Of a stretch of 64,000 bases of DNA, positions 1-11,545 are shown piece by piece. The stretch comes from Lumnitzera littorea (taxonomy: Eukaryota; Streptophyta; Magnoliopsida; Myrtales; Combretaceae). Below the pieces are notes generated by a model. It saw only the letters and a program-made list of their open reading frames with translations, did not search any database and was not told the DNA's origin. The translations under genes were made by a program, and so were the position numbers. The first letter of the stretch is position 1. Every line of letters begins with the position of its first letter. Location of the stretch: contig JAMXBB010000002.1 in the NCBI GenBank assembly GCA_024138015.1, forward strand, positions 48,937,473-49,001,472, written 5' to 3'.

Positions 1-491
1 TGATTACCACCTTGACCACATAAGGGGAAAGCCAATCTATGCTACAACGTGCTAAAGAGTTCTAGAAGTTGCATCAGAAGGTTGTCGAACAATTGGTCAA
101 GATTATGGCTCTACAAAAGGAGCAAGGAAGCCGAGGAAGGAGGCAAGTTGTTTATACCCTTAGAGACCTTGTCTGGATTTACCTTAGCAAAGAACGCTTC
201 CTTAGTAAGAGGACAAACAAACTATCCCCCAAAGCGGATGAGTCTTATAGGATCCTTAGGCATATCAATAATAACACCTATGAGGTTGAGCTGCTCGAGG
301 GGTACAACTTATCTACCACATTTGATGTCGTCGACCTAACACCCTATATGCCCGACGCAGACAAAGACTATGATTTGAGGGTAAATCTTCAACAAGCCTT
401 AGGAGCTAACGGGTTACCGACCTCTAGCCCACTTACTTGCGTATGCATCAAAGGCCTCAAGTCCTTCACCAGGAGAATTCTCTCTCATTAA
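1..491 (+). pseudogene. 3' end of a Ty3/gypsy polyprotein (integrase C-terminal tail), partial
   Basis: The reading frame open from 69 to 491 has the layout of the C-terminal tail of a plant Ty3/gypsy integrase. A basic DLVW-x-L-x-KERF-x-S-K-R segment is followed by a beta-strand block (YRILRHINNNTYEVEL) and a TFDVVDLTPYM motif, then a short acidic tail. In the family this tail follows the DDE core and contacts DNA or chromatin. The rest of the element lies off the left edge. The same frame has stops at 21-23 and 63-65, so the copy is already broken upstream of the visible segment. The lineage (non-Tat gypsy) is inferred from the tail motif only. Confidence 0.8.
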
Positions 492-1735
492 CCTGTTGAG
501 AACGAGAAACCGTACAGAGAAGAATGGTAGCTGAACACCTTGAGAGCTTCAGGTAGGTACACCTTGCTCTGCTCTATCCCTTGTGCCAATGCCAACTACT
601 CTCTTGTTGAGTTCTTTTTGTCGAATGATGTAAACCAATGCCTTACACATCAAATCTTACTCAAACCTCCGATTGCCGAGAGCTTCCTGCTAAGTGCCAA
701 GACATAGGCTCTTGTTGGCTGAGTACTTCTTTTTCGGCCTACTACTAATACTTACGACATTCTTTACTCGTCTCGATAACCTGGTGTCACCACATCATGA
801 TCCAACTCAGCTATTGCGCCCAAAGATTCCTTAGTATAGGACCATTGATGAGTTGTCACCTATCCTTTTCACCCGACACTATACTATCTTCCCTTTTTGT
901 CATTTATCCTATTTACCCTTTTTCGTATGTATTAAGAATTGCCTTTTTATATATGCCTTTTTTTATAATTTTCCTTAATTATAATGTTACGCTATAAATA
1001 GTCCCTTCTCTTTGTAGCTAGAACATCTTACATCCCTAACAAACAATTTAAATATACTTGGTCCTTATAAGACATTACTCTCTAAGTCCATTTCTATACA
1101 CTTTTATTTAGTCTTGCCAAATAGCTCAAGCTCAGTGGCTGGTTGACCTTGCCATCAACTTATGCATTACATCAAGTAAGGTACCATGTCATGTTGTGTT
1201 CGTAGGTGAGTCATATCCTCCAAGCAGCTTTACGTTAGTTACTGCATTCAGTTTGCTGACCTTTCTATTATATTTTCTTCGTTACTTCAAAGAACCCATT
1301 TGGTTCTCATCTCTTAAGGTAAACCCTAGTGATAACTGACCTTTTAAGCACATCAATTGCCTCGATTGTAAGTTTTACCTTTTTAAACTATCGAGCAGAA
1401 TAACACTTCTAATACCTGTATTTTCTTCTATTGTACTAGGTAAAGCACCATGCCTTGAGTCTTTACTAATCCTGCGGATTTCTTAGATCTTGCTAGTTAT
1501 ATGTTGGTCCAGCTTGTCCGATCTAAGGTAAAGCAATTGCATCATGACCTCTACTTTGAGTATGTTCACCATGTTGGCATGCTAATTTTTTTAGTGATGT
1601 ACCAATTTTCTTGTGTTTTCGTTCTTTTAGTGTGGATGGTGAGAAAGAAACTATACCTTTTCCTTTTAAAGGGTCGTTTTGAGAGGTTGGCATATCTTTT
1701 GATTCTTGAGAAGGTATATTAACATCTTTTGGGGT
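492..1735 (+). mobile_element. probable 3' UTR and LTR of the flanking Ty3/gypsy element
   Basis: This non-coding stretch follows the gypsy polyprotein end. It is richer in C and T than the AT-rich DNA beyond it. A TATAAATA box at 993-1000 precedes a pyrimidine-rich stretch, as expected of an LTR U3/R promoter. I could not fix TG…CA ends or a target duplication, so both borders are approximate. Two short open frames inside it (797-997, 1501-1722) have no recognisable content and are not called as genes. Confidence 0.5.
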
Positions 1736-3294
1736 TAAAATGTCACAATCTAACCGTTTAGTTTCTTGTTTTTACACCTATTCATTAACTACTTACTCCT
1801 CATTTAAAACACTAAACAACACGTTCTTCCCTTTTTAGGCATGTTCGTCAATTTGTTGTGTAGTTTTATTCTCCATTTTCCTCGACACCACCTTTTTTAT
1901 GTTGTACTTTGATCCATGGTCCATATTAGGTATCTTCGATTAAATCTTCCTTGGATACAGTATCCATCTGCACATTAATATCCTTCTATCGACCATTTAT
2001 TATTTCCACCTCCTTTATTATTTCTCATTTTGGACTAACTTTTATATTTGTCTAAGACAGGTAAAAATGAAATGAGAAATGGATCTAGATTGAACAATGG
2101 AAATCATAAAAGCAAAAGGATTGATAAAGGAGTTTATACATGTAGTTTTAACTATTTTAATATTCTAGGTAGATAAATATTGGACTTATATCACAATACA
2201 ATATAATTAATGTATTTATATGATTTAAGTTTGTAATTGAATTTCATTATAATTGCGAAGCTATATGATTTTCATTGCAATACTTTATTATTTTTTGTAA
2301 TTTGTACTATTTTTTCAATTTTGTATTATATTTGAAATTCTTTTATTTGTGTAATATTTAATTTAAATAAGTATAATTTCGCGTTGAATTTTATCTAAAG
2401 ATTATTGTATAAAAAGGAGGACATTGATGGTTTTGATTAAGGTATTTATTATAAAATTAAAGAAACCATTAACTTTAAATAAAAAGAGATTATTAATCAA
2501 TTGATACTTGAATTTTATATTTATGACATTATTATTTTTCATTTGCATTAATTTTTTTTTTTTTGTTATCAAATAATGTTAAAGTGTAAGAGAGCTTTTT
2601 AATGTCTTTTTTCTGTATAGTCTAAATTGCCCTTATTTCATATAGTTTATCATTTGTAACTTTAATCATCTTAATTCACCTCCTATTGCAAAAATGACTA
2701 TTTCTATATGTAGGTTATTTTTCATTCCATTATTTCTATTTTTATGGTGTCATTTATTATTATTATCATTATTATTATTATGATTAGTGTTTTATTATTT
2801 ATAAAATATATATACATCAGTACATTATTTTACAGAATTTTATCATAGAGAGAGAGTGTAAGAGGGGATTGGTTGTAATTTATGAATATTTAATATCCTT
2901 TTTAACTTCCTTTTACTGATATTCATTTGATAAAATACTAGAATCAATGCCTAATTTTTTTTTTATTTCAATTATCTCATTATGTATATTTTCTATAAGA
3001 ATGCATTGTACGTTTTTGTATTCGTATTAGTATAATTATCACTTTAATCACATTGAAGAGAAATAAAAACATAGAATTTAGAATAATTTAAAATGTGGGG
3101 CTATTATATGAGAAAATTGGTGAGAATCTATATCCTTCTATATCTCCTTATTTTAGGTTTTCACTTTTATCCTTTATTTTTCGTTTAAAAGGTGATGTAT
3201 AAGAAAAAATGTTGGAAATTAAATGTATCCATTTGTGGAAAGTTTAATTATGGAAATTAATCAACATAATTTTTATAAAGGGATGATTAATAGG
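1736..3294. other. AT-rich intergenic DNA, no gene seen
   Basis: Very AT-rich, with poly-T runs and a TTA/ATT triplet microsatellite at about 2757-2786. No coding frame or RNA gene is recognisable. The stretch just before 3294 weakly resembles 17450-17530, and the sequence after 5966 resembles 17525-17640. An older repeat may therefore have been split by the solo LTR at 3295-5965. Confidence 0.6.
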
Positions 3295-5965
3295 TATCGA
3301 GCATGATTTTTCGGTTTTCTTTTATTTAAAATTGATTGCCCACTTTCTGATTAATACTAAACTCTAACCCATTTAATATCAATCGTTGACTAAAGAAATT
3401 GAGAAATTCCAATTTTTTTATTTAGAAAATTTTTTGAAATCGTCACCCAATCGAAGCCAGGAAAAAGAAAATAAAATCATAATCAATTGAGTAGATTGAT
3501 TACAATTTGACTACCGGTTTTTTATTTCAATTTGCATAAAGAACCATAGGGTTCCGAATTCAAAGACTAACCTATTAAACCCTAATAGGTACTACTATCT
3601 ATTTACTGAAATTATGATTATTCTTGAAATTATCCTTTTTAAAGAAAAATAAAATCAAAATCAAAAGAAAAAGAACCTAAATTACTATAGATTTTATTGT
3701 CACCCCGAAGGTACTTACATATCCGCTAACCGATATCGGACAATCGTAGTTTTTTCCAAAATCTTTAGTATGTTGGTTTGTTTTAACTTTTGAAAATTCA
3801 CCAGGTTTACATTTTTAATCCAATTAACTTATTCAAGGAAAATTCTAAAGGTCCTAAATTAAATTTCTATTTCCTCAAAAATTCTAGAAAGAGGGTCCTA
3901 ATTGTTAAAAATGATTGGATAAACTTTTTATTTTAAAAAATTTTAGGCGATAAAACATGAGAGGGCCTTAAAAAAATTAAATAAACAAATAAATAACTAA
4001 CGAAACAAATAATAGAAAGCAAAGGAAAAAAAAAAAAAGCTGGACCTTAATTTACAATTCGTAATTATCTGGACCCAATGGCGAGTTAGGTTGGATCTAG
4101 TTGCATAGTGACTGGGTTTATTCCTTCTCTTAAGAGATACAGGCTAGATCTGGATGTCCACTATGCTCACAAGTCAGATCTTGGGTTGGGTTCAGGCTAT
4201 CCAACTGGATCCGAGTCTATCTTCTCCAAATGAAAGTAATGACAGCATATGGAGCTTTTCAATCGATGAATCAAGTGAGGAACTTAAGATTCATGAGAAT
4301 CTTATTAACAAAACTTAGTTTAATGTAGATGCCTTAACTTGTAGCGATGGTTTTGGTGGTGTTTCACGGATTGTCGATGGTGGTGGTTGGTTTGAGTTTT
4401 GGGTTGTAGTATAGGTTGACTTAGAGTTACGTATATTTATTGCTTGGATTGTTAGTAGTTTTGTGAGAGTGAGGATGTCAATGGAGCTTGTGTACGATGG
4501 TAGTTAAGTGGTATTTACTAGGTATGTGTTCTGTGCTTGCATGTTAGTGGCGATTGTCGCGTGGGTTTGGGCAGTGTTAAGTCATTGTTAGCTATTTAGT
4601 ATTTGTAGTGAACTGGGTTTGTTTGCTATCACAAGAGTTAGGTTTAGTTGAGAGCTGATTCAAGAGTCAAGGTTGTTGGATGTGAGAGTGGTCTGATGTG
4701 TGTGGATGGAGTCGAGATATTGGCTGGCAATATGCATGGGTATCGTTGGTGGCTTGGGTCATGGACCATACCATACAAAGTTGAAAGTTGATGGAATGTA
4801 CAAGCCCAAAGCAGTTCTATAGTAGATGTCAAGGGAACTCGAGTGGATGGAGACTACGTGCGCGAGTCAATAATATGCAGTACTAGTGTGTGTGCTACAG
4901 TGGATGCATGCGTAACTGGGGTTACGATGGCTGCTGCAGGCGTATGGATGTTAATGTCCGGTCAATGGAGTGTTGGATGTGAGTGGTGAAGTGCTACTGT
5001 CCGTAATAGGTAAGCTTGTGGCGGAGTGGCGTGTGATTGGCGAAGTCGTGGCTATTCAGTGTGGTTGTGGATGAGAGTTGGTCGTGTTGTGGCTGGACCT
5101 GATCGTGGTCAGATGAGGATGCAGTGCTGAAAGTGATTCCAATGTGTGGGAGTGCAGGTTGCTAATCGGAGTAACGCTTGGATCGGAATGGCTTGATTCT
5201 GTTCGCTTAGAATTTCTACTAGTGTTGGCTCGTACTGCAGCAGTTGGAGTTGACTTGGATTGTATGGTTAGTGAAGTGCGGTTCTCTGGTTAGTGCAGTG
5301 ACTGATAAGTGACATGTGCGGTTAGGAAGCTGATTCCGTATAAGCATGGATGGTGGAGTTGTGTGTCTTCTTAAAAAACTCCCCAATCCGTATTTATAAA
5401 ATTTCAAATCATATCAAATCGAATTTTTTATATTGATTCGAATCTAATTTAATAAAAATTCAACTAGATTTGAAACTTTTGTAATGATTTAGATTTAATT
5501 GGATTAGATTAAAAAATTTGATTAGATATGAATCCTGCACACTTAACTCGCTTTTTGTAAAAAATAAAAATAAGAAGATAGAGATGAAAGACACATGAGT
5601 GTTTAGCAAGACTCGAACCCATGACTTCAAATTAACTCCATATCAAATGTTCTAATGCTTATCCGTTGCTCTATTGGTCTGTGCCTCAATTATTAATACA
5701 ATTGAATTGTACTTAAAACACGCGACTCTTTAAAGTAATTATTTGAACTAAGTTAAAACTAAAACTATTGACCCTAAAATAATTTACTTTCTAAAAATCT
5801 AAAAAAATTTATAATTTTTTCCTTTTCTCATTTTTCTGGAATTTCATCAATTGTCAATTTTTATTATTTTTATATTTTGATTTTTTATTTTTTTGAATTG
5901 GGACCTTATTTTCTAAAAAAAACTGTGACTATAATTATTGGGCGGGCAAAAATCGAGTATCTACA
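3295..5965 (-). mobile_element. antisense solo LTR related to the Ogre/Tat LTR at 45330
   Basis: Read on the minus strand, this matches the LTR of the 45-60 kb element end to end, though divergently. The 5' end is TGTAGATACTCGATTTTTGC at 5965 downward. A block at about 5690-5585 carries the tRNA-like GGGTTCGAGTC motif. An AT-rich block lies at 5560-5400, and a long conserved block at about 3760-3300 matches 46970-47418 reversed. The outer end shows TA where TG is expected. The flanks are ATAGG (3290-3294) and ATAAG (5966-5970), a near-perfect 5-bp target duplication. No internal region is present, so I infer a solo LTR. At 2.67 kb it is longer than the 2.09 kb reference LTR, mainly through a GT-rich middle at 4100-5390. 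Confidence 0.8.
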
Positions 5966-6084
5966 ATAAGGATATAAAGTAGTACGTAATTTAGAGTATT
6001 TAATGTCTTTGTAGCCTTTTTGTGCTAATTTTTTTTGTATTTGCATTTAATAAATTATTTTTTATTTCACATATCTCCTATCTA
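5966..6084. other. AT-rich flank of the solo LTR
   Basis: Short AT-rich stretch resembling 17525-17640 (shared TTTGCATTTAATAAATTATT). It may be the continuation of the repeat interrupted at 3294. Confidence 0.4.
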
Positions 6085-6510
6085 TTTTATTTGATATTTA
6101 TTGATTGTGGGGAACCAACTAAGTATAAAGGAGACTAGGCTATGATCCCGTACAAGAATGTATCGATGGACCTTATTATTAAATGGATCCCTTCCCTTAA
6201 GGTACCTATAAAAAAGCTCATGGTGAGTTTGCTTACGAAGGCTCTCCGATGCTTAAGTTAACAAGAAGGGAAGGGAAAAGGAAAGATTGGGGAGTGCCTG
6301 AGCACTATTTAACTTAAAGAGGTGGTGCTTAGATGATGCAGTGTCATAATAGAGAGTAAAGAGTCGAGGGTTAAGGGTTTCAAAGGTTCGAAATCTAAAT
6401 CCCCTTACATTTTGGCTCCTTATGTTATTTATAGTGCAAAGAGCTTACCTATCATAGGCATGTGTTATGTGCCTAAGGCGGGTTTAGTAAAATTATTTAA
6501 AATTTTTATA
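6085..6510. repeat. dispersed repeat fragment, family A (5' portion)
   Basis: This stretch is less AT-rich than its surroundings. It contains a CTCCGATGCTTAAGTTAAC block, a purine-rich middle, and a TTTGGCTCCTTATGTTATTTATAG block. The order of blocks resembles 61335-61700. The fragment seems to stop before the GGCCCAAAATA-type end seen at about 17090 and 61880-61970. No protein is encoded. The family is not recognised. Confidence 0.4.
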
Positions 6511-6556
6511 TCATGTGTGTACCTATGATATGAAAACTACCTTACAAGTCAAAGAT

Positions 6557-8440
6557 TGTAACACTCTAAATAATTAATTACTAAGGTTTTTTATTTTTAA
6601 TTGATTAACATATTATAAAATATAAATAATTATGGATATTCAATATTTTACAGTTCCTTGAAACCGCAGAGAGTTGGTATCTCCTACCAAACGATAAGAT
6701 CAAAGAGTAAAGTTCTAAAATTTAAACTAATCAAAATTTCAAACTCTGAATGCAATAATAGTAATTACATGTAACAATCCAAACTAACTATATATTCTAC
6801 ATTCTATCCTCAGATTCTATCTTTTAACGTATCTTAATACTTATATTCAACGCTTGGCTCTTAACTCATACCTAATTATCAATCAACCTGGAAGGGAAAA
6901 CTGTTAGAGAGTAAGCTACACGAGCTTAGTGAGATATCCCTCCTACTATACTATCAAACAAGTTTTCAAGCAATTAAATAACAAATATATTAATGCATAA
7001 ATAAGCAGTATGCCAAACAATATATGCAGTTGATCGGTGCTTTAGACAACATCAGATTTAACGTAATCCGGAGTAAAGGTTGGAGATTTATCGACACCAA
7101 TCACAACCAGGTTCTAGCACCTGGATTTTTTAACCATAAATTAAAATTACATATTTCATAAAATATATTTTCATTTCCAAAATCCAGTAATACACAAATT
7201 CTTGGGTTTAGCGGTTAGGTAGCCCTACAGTTCACACTTACGCCCTATATTGGTGGTCTTTAGATTCGACCCTCAGTCACTTACAATTAGCATCTTCGGC
7301 ACCAAATAAGCTTGCAAGCTAAAGGTAGGGTCTTGTTATACAAGTGCTCTTACATTGTACTAATCAAATCATGTAGAAATCCCATCCTTACAAAACCTTT
7401 CATTACTAGCTGTGTGAGGTGATGGTTGGAATAATAAATACAATGTTCGTGCTTATGCATAATTCATTTAATTTAAGGTAAGTTGAATAAGATTAAGTCA
7501 AATTATTAGATGATCAACCAATATCAACAAACCATCTAAATCACATAATAGCCAATCATACAACCAGTTCTTCAATCATCACATTTGATAATGTTTAGCA
7601 TAATTTAATAATCAGTATCAAGCACATGTACATCTCTAATCCCTATGTATCAATTTATTAATGTATAAACTTTAAGTGCATTAACTATGAGCACAAAATA
7701 AGTATAGAGTTATCGAGACTTGACTAAAACTGATATGAATCCTAGTAATCAATGGATAGCTTGCCCCCTGATCAATATCTTTTGATAAATAAAATAACAA
7801 GAACCTAATAAGTATCTAGATGTAATACTAAACGACATAATTTGCTAACTATCCACTTTATGATTATCATTTCCACTTAAATATTAAATCGCATATAATT
7901 TTTTCGTTTTAAATCTGATTTTTATAGACTTATAATTAATTTTTATTATTTTCAGACTACTTTCACATGGCAGGGTTTGTTTTGGATATTAAAATTCTCA
8001 TTTTTTTAATATGGCATAAATTGTTACAAATTTTGTTATTTTGACCTGGATAAATTTATTTATACATTTTAAGCTTTTCTTTATTATTTTATGATTTGAT
8101 TAATTTCTAAATTTTATATTTTTGTAATATTATATTTTTGAATCCATTTTATATTAATTTCACTATTTCTTCATTTTTAAGCTTAATTTGCCAACTATGT
8201 TAATTTTGTTATTATTGTAATTTTTCCTAATTAATTAATTATTATTTTTATAATTTTTGGTTCAATCAATTATTTTTGTAAAATTGCTAACATGGCACTA
8301 TTCCATTTGTCCATGTAATAATTTATCTATTTTCCATAATTTTTACATTTCTTAAATTTTGTATTATTATATATATTTATATGTTATCATAATTAATTAA
8401 TTATTAGATATATGGGCCTTATATTTCTTTATGAGTTTCG
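6557..8440 (+). mobile_element. LTR-like sequence of a Ty3/gypsy-type element, end not resolved
   Basis: It begins TGTAACACTCTAAATAATT, like many plant gypsy LTRs. Motifs often seen in such LTRs follow: a CCGCAGAGAGTTGGTATC block near 6665 and a GAGTAAGCTACACGAGC block near 6910. No gag or pol sequence is visible. The right end is lost in AT-rich DNA before viral sequence begins at about 8508, and no matching target duplication for the left flank AAGAT was found. The call rests on LTR-type sequence only. Confidence 0.45.
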
Positions 8441-8507
8441 GCCCATTTGTACATATGTGTGTATATATATGTATTTATTTAAGATAATATAATAAAATAG
8501 ATATATA

Positions 8508-8663
8508 AGACTACAATGGAATAGATCTAAGTGATCCTTGAACAATAAATGTAATTTATATTCAACCCCCAATGTTGCTTGGAATTCCTCAACAAATAAC
8601 ACCATCTCTCTCTCTCTCTCTCTCAAATTCTCTCAATCTTCCCTTCTTCTCTCATCTTCACAA
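8508..8663 (+). mobile_element. caulimovirid scrap block: ORF2 end + ORF2 interior + leader
   Basis: Three short pieces of the plus-strand virus are joined here out of order. 8508-8555 matches about 14680-14728 (end of ORF2). 8563-8597 matches about 13595-13628 (interior of ORF2). 8600-8663 matches about 14978-15042 (pyrimidine-rich leader), including an expanded CT run at 8604-8623. The junctions are abrupt, without spacers. Rearranged, end-joined virus DNA is typical of endogenous pararetroviruses. Confidence 0.75.
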
Positions 8664-8680
8664 TCCATTTAAGATGTTAT

Positions 8681-9640
8681 AAATATAAGAAAATTGGTTA
8701 CACAACAAATTTTTGTAAAATTAACGATAAACTTAATGAATTGAATCTTGATGAACAAACAATAGATAATATTTTACAAATTTTTTGTGATAGTGAACCC
8801 TCTTCATCAGAAAATAATCATGATAATGGAATTCAAGTTAATGACATGGAATCCACATCATCTTCATCATCTGAAGAAGACAATGAAATTAATGTACTAA
8901 CAAATGAAGAAGAAAAAATTCTTTGCAATATTGACCAATTACCAAATGATAATAAAAAACTTAATTTCACAAAAAATGTTAATAAACCCAATTTAACTTT
9001 TACACCAAATCTACCGTATAATCTCAATGAAATTCTCGAAAGAAGTAAAAGAAAACAGAAAAAATCAATAACAATTAATGATTTGTAAAATGAAGTTAAT
9101 ATTCAAAAACAAGAAATAAAAAACTTAAAATCTATGCAAATAAAACTTCAAAAAGATTTTCTTGAACTTAAACAAAAAATAGTCCAAGAAAATAATCATG
9201 AAATAATCAATGGAGAAACTTCAAATGAAGAAAATTCAAGTGTTTTGCCAATATTTGATAATAATGATTATCCAATGCATCTTGTTTAAGTAACAACAAG
9301 AAAATGAATAATTAATATTACAATCAGAATTAATGATAAATTTATTTTGGAAATAATCGATACTGGTGCAGATTTAAATTATATTAGAAAATAGTTGATG
9401 CCTACAAAATAATTTGAAAAAACTACCAAATCTCTAAGTTCTGCATCTGGTAGCAAATTATGCATTAATTATAAGCTATCCAATGCTGAAGTAATAAAAG
9501 ATATTACTTCTTATAAAACTTCTTTCATACTTGTGAAAAATTTAAATAAAAATGTCATTTTAGGAGCTCCTTTCATAAACCAAATCTAACCATTCTCTAT
9601 TAATAAAAACAGAATTGAAACATAATACTTCAAAAAGAAA
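8681..9640 (+). pseudogene. endogenous caulimovirid polyprotein fragment: acidic linker and aspartic protease
   Basis: One frame runs through this block with in-frame stops at 9086, about 9287, about 9305 and others. About 115 residues from 8741 are Ser/Glu/Asp/Asn-rich. In this family that linker follows the coat-protein zinc knuckle. A Lys/Glu-rich helical stretch follows (about 9089-9230). The retropepsin-type protease comes next, with an intact DTGAD active site at 9359-9373 and an ILGAPFI flap-proximal motif near 9560. The protease would mature the viral polyprotein. The coat protein itself is absent upstream. The block matches the second protease copy at 11546-11760, except that the active site is present only here. 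It is non-functional as it stands. Confidence 0.85.
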
Positions 9641-10182
9641 ATTGTATTCTTTTTCTTATCAACAAAATAGGAATCATATCGAGCGCAAAATTCACTAAGG
9701 TTCTAGTGTTTTTGGTGCTATTTATTTTTTAGTTGTTTTTGCAATCATGGTCCTTTTCAAATAGGTTTTCTTCAATAAAGAAAATATATTTGGAAATGAG
9801 TTTTGGGAAGCACTGTAAAATACGGTAGGAATACAGTATTTGTACACATGTACCACAGTGCACAAAATTTTTAATGACTTTGCAAATTTCATAATTGTTT
9901 ATATAGATGATATTCTGAAAGGTATTTAACATTTTACTGTAGTAAATAGTAATATGTTAGATGGTGATACTGAAGCAGCACACAAATTGGTTCCTATTTT
10001 ATATACATAAGAAGCTAATTCTCCATATGATAGATTATTATAGGGAATTTTGTATTTCATATAATATGAAGTGTAAGTGACCTTTGATTTACAGGTATTA
10101 TTGTAAAAGGTACTGACTTATAAACTCTCCTTTTAACTTTGATACCAGCAAGCCCCTGGGAGGAACTATCATAACTTCTATA
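9641..10182 (+). mobile_element. patchwork of caulimovirid fragments, including an RT YIDD motif
   Basis: A mosaic. About 9762-9812 resembles ORF2 (13745-13795). About 9815-9866 matches the promoter region at 14733-14786 (shared TTTGTACACATGTACC). About 9867-9917 matches the RT core at 12452-12505 and keeps YIDDI (codons near 9893-9907). About 10075-10165 matches 16050-16140. The pieces are 50-90 bp each and sit side by side in an order no virus genome would have. No continuous gene is present. Confidence 0.7.
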
Positions 10183-10690
10183 CAAAAGCTTAAAAAAGAA
10201 TCCACCACAATGATCAAATGACCATATAAATGCTGTCAAATTAATAAAATAGAAAATCAAGAAGATTCCTTGTCTACACATTGCAAATTCTCTTTTACTA
10301 AAAATAGTAGAAACTGATGCTTTTGATTTAAGATTTGGAGAAATACTAAAACAGAAATAAAGTAATAAAGAATATGTTAATTAATTTGTATCAAAAAATT
10401 GGAATGAATGTCAACGCAATTATTCCATAATTAAAAAGGAAATTTTTGTAATTGTTTTAACATTTCTAAATTTCAAGGAGACTCGTTAAATAAAAAATTT
10501 CTTTTACGACTAGATTGCAAAGTTGCCAAAAATGTTTTCATAAAAGATGTTCAAAACATTGCATCTCAACAAATTTTTGTCTGATGGCAATCAATTCTTT
10601 CTGTATTTGATTTCGAAATAAAGCATATTAATGGATCTTTCAATTCTCTTCCTAATTTCCTTATTCGTAAATTTTTATAGGGAGATGCCT
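10183..10690 (+). pseudogene. caulimovirid RNase H domain, first copy
   Basis: Matches 12805-13310. It covers the end of the RT connection and the RNase H, with the catalytic-type ETDAF motif near 10312 still holding its Asp. It continues through the SKNWNECQRNYS region to the C-terminal end near 10680. The domain degrades the RNA strand during reverse transcription. Several in-frame stops and small indels break it. At its end the ATGCCTCCTAAAAAAGAG start of ORF2 is visible (about 10685), but the sequence then switches to the movement-protein frame. Confidence 0.8.
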
Positions 10691-10739
10691 CCTAAAAAAG
10701 AGAAGGATAAAGGAAAAAAAAAATTTACTTAGAAAAACT

Positions 10740-11545
10740 ATGTCCTCTTCTAGCTTTGCTCCCTTTGAGCAATCAGAAAAATCTATAGTAAATAATAGAG
10801 ATGAAATACATTTGAAAGATTTTGATAAGGTAATAGATGAGTGAAAAATACCAAAAACTTTATATGACCAAATATATCAAATTACTAAATGGAAAATTTT
10901 TGAGAAAAATAATTATGTAATAACTACCAAGGAAAAAGATATCCCTGTCTCGGTTGGCTTAAAAACAATAAAACTTTTAAATTTTAATTCAATAAAAATA
11001 TATGCAAAAGAATGAAATTTTATGCATTTGAGTCTAGTCCAAGTAGGTGCGAAACCACTTACTAAATTAGGATTAGATACTTTTGTTTTTATGGTTCTAA
11101 GAGATGCTAGAGAATCGGTGTATGAAAGGTCAATTCATACAACAATTAAAACTAGTCTTAGAAGTAGACCAATCCAATTTGAATGTCATCCAAATATCAC
11201 TCTTGCGCTTACAGACAAGACAATAATGAGCTCTTTAATCCTTGAAATTAAAACTCACAATTACCAAATGGTAGAAGGATCAATACTAATGGTTGTAATA
11301 TATAGAATTTATTTTAAATTAATGAAAACTGCTTTTGGTTCTATGGCATACAAAATAGATAAAAGAGGTCAAACTCTTCTTATCTGTCCTCTTATCTAGA
11401 CAGACCTAACCAAAGCCAATATTTTTGTCCCTGAAATGATTCAATGGTCTCAGGTAAACTTACCTGAGCATTAAGAAGTAGAAAACTCACTTCCAAAACA
11501 AACTGTTTACAATACCGAACCATCAAATATTGTTCAACACCTAGA
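10740..11545 (+). pseudogene. caulimovirid movement protein (30K superfamily), 3'-truncated
   Basis: The start at 10740 opens a Ser-rich N terminus. An internal open stretch, 11022-11399, carries the family's conserved core: LRDAR, then ECHPNITLALTD, then a long strand/helix ending in GSI-x-MVVIYRIYFKLM. The 30K superfamily proteins widen plasmodesmata for cell-to-cell virus movement. In-frame stops lie near 10842, 11013 and 11397. At about 11545 the frame runs directly into the protease segment without a shift. Coat protein, linker and the protease active site are missing between them, so an in-frame deletion is inferred. Confidence 0.8.

Noticed and set aside
797..1722. Two small hydrophobic ORFs next to the gypsy fragment
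   Set aside because: T-rich LTR/UTR sequence gives hydrophobic readings by composition alone.
4644..5407. Minus-strand ORFs of 62 codons
   Set aside because: They lie in the middle of the antisense solo LTR and have no protein resemblance.
5585..5690. Candidate tRNA gene (GGGTTCGAGTC motif, also in both Ogre LTRs)
   Set aside because: T-arm pairing is incomplete and no anticodon arm could be drawn. Treated as a tRNA-like LTR segment instead.
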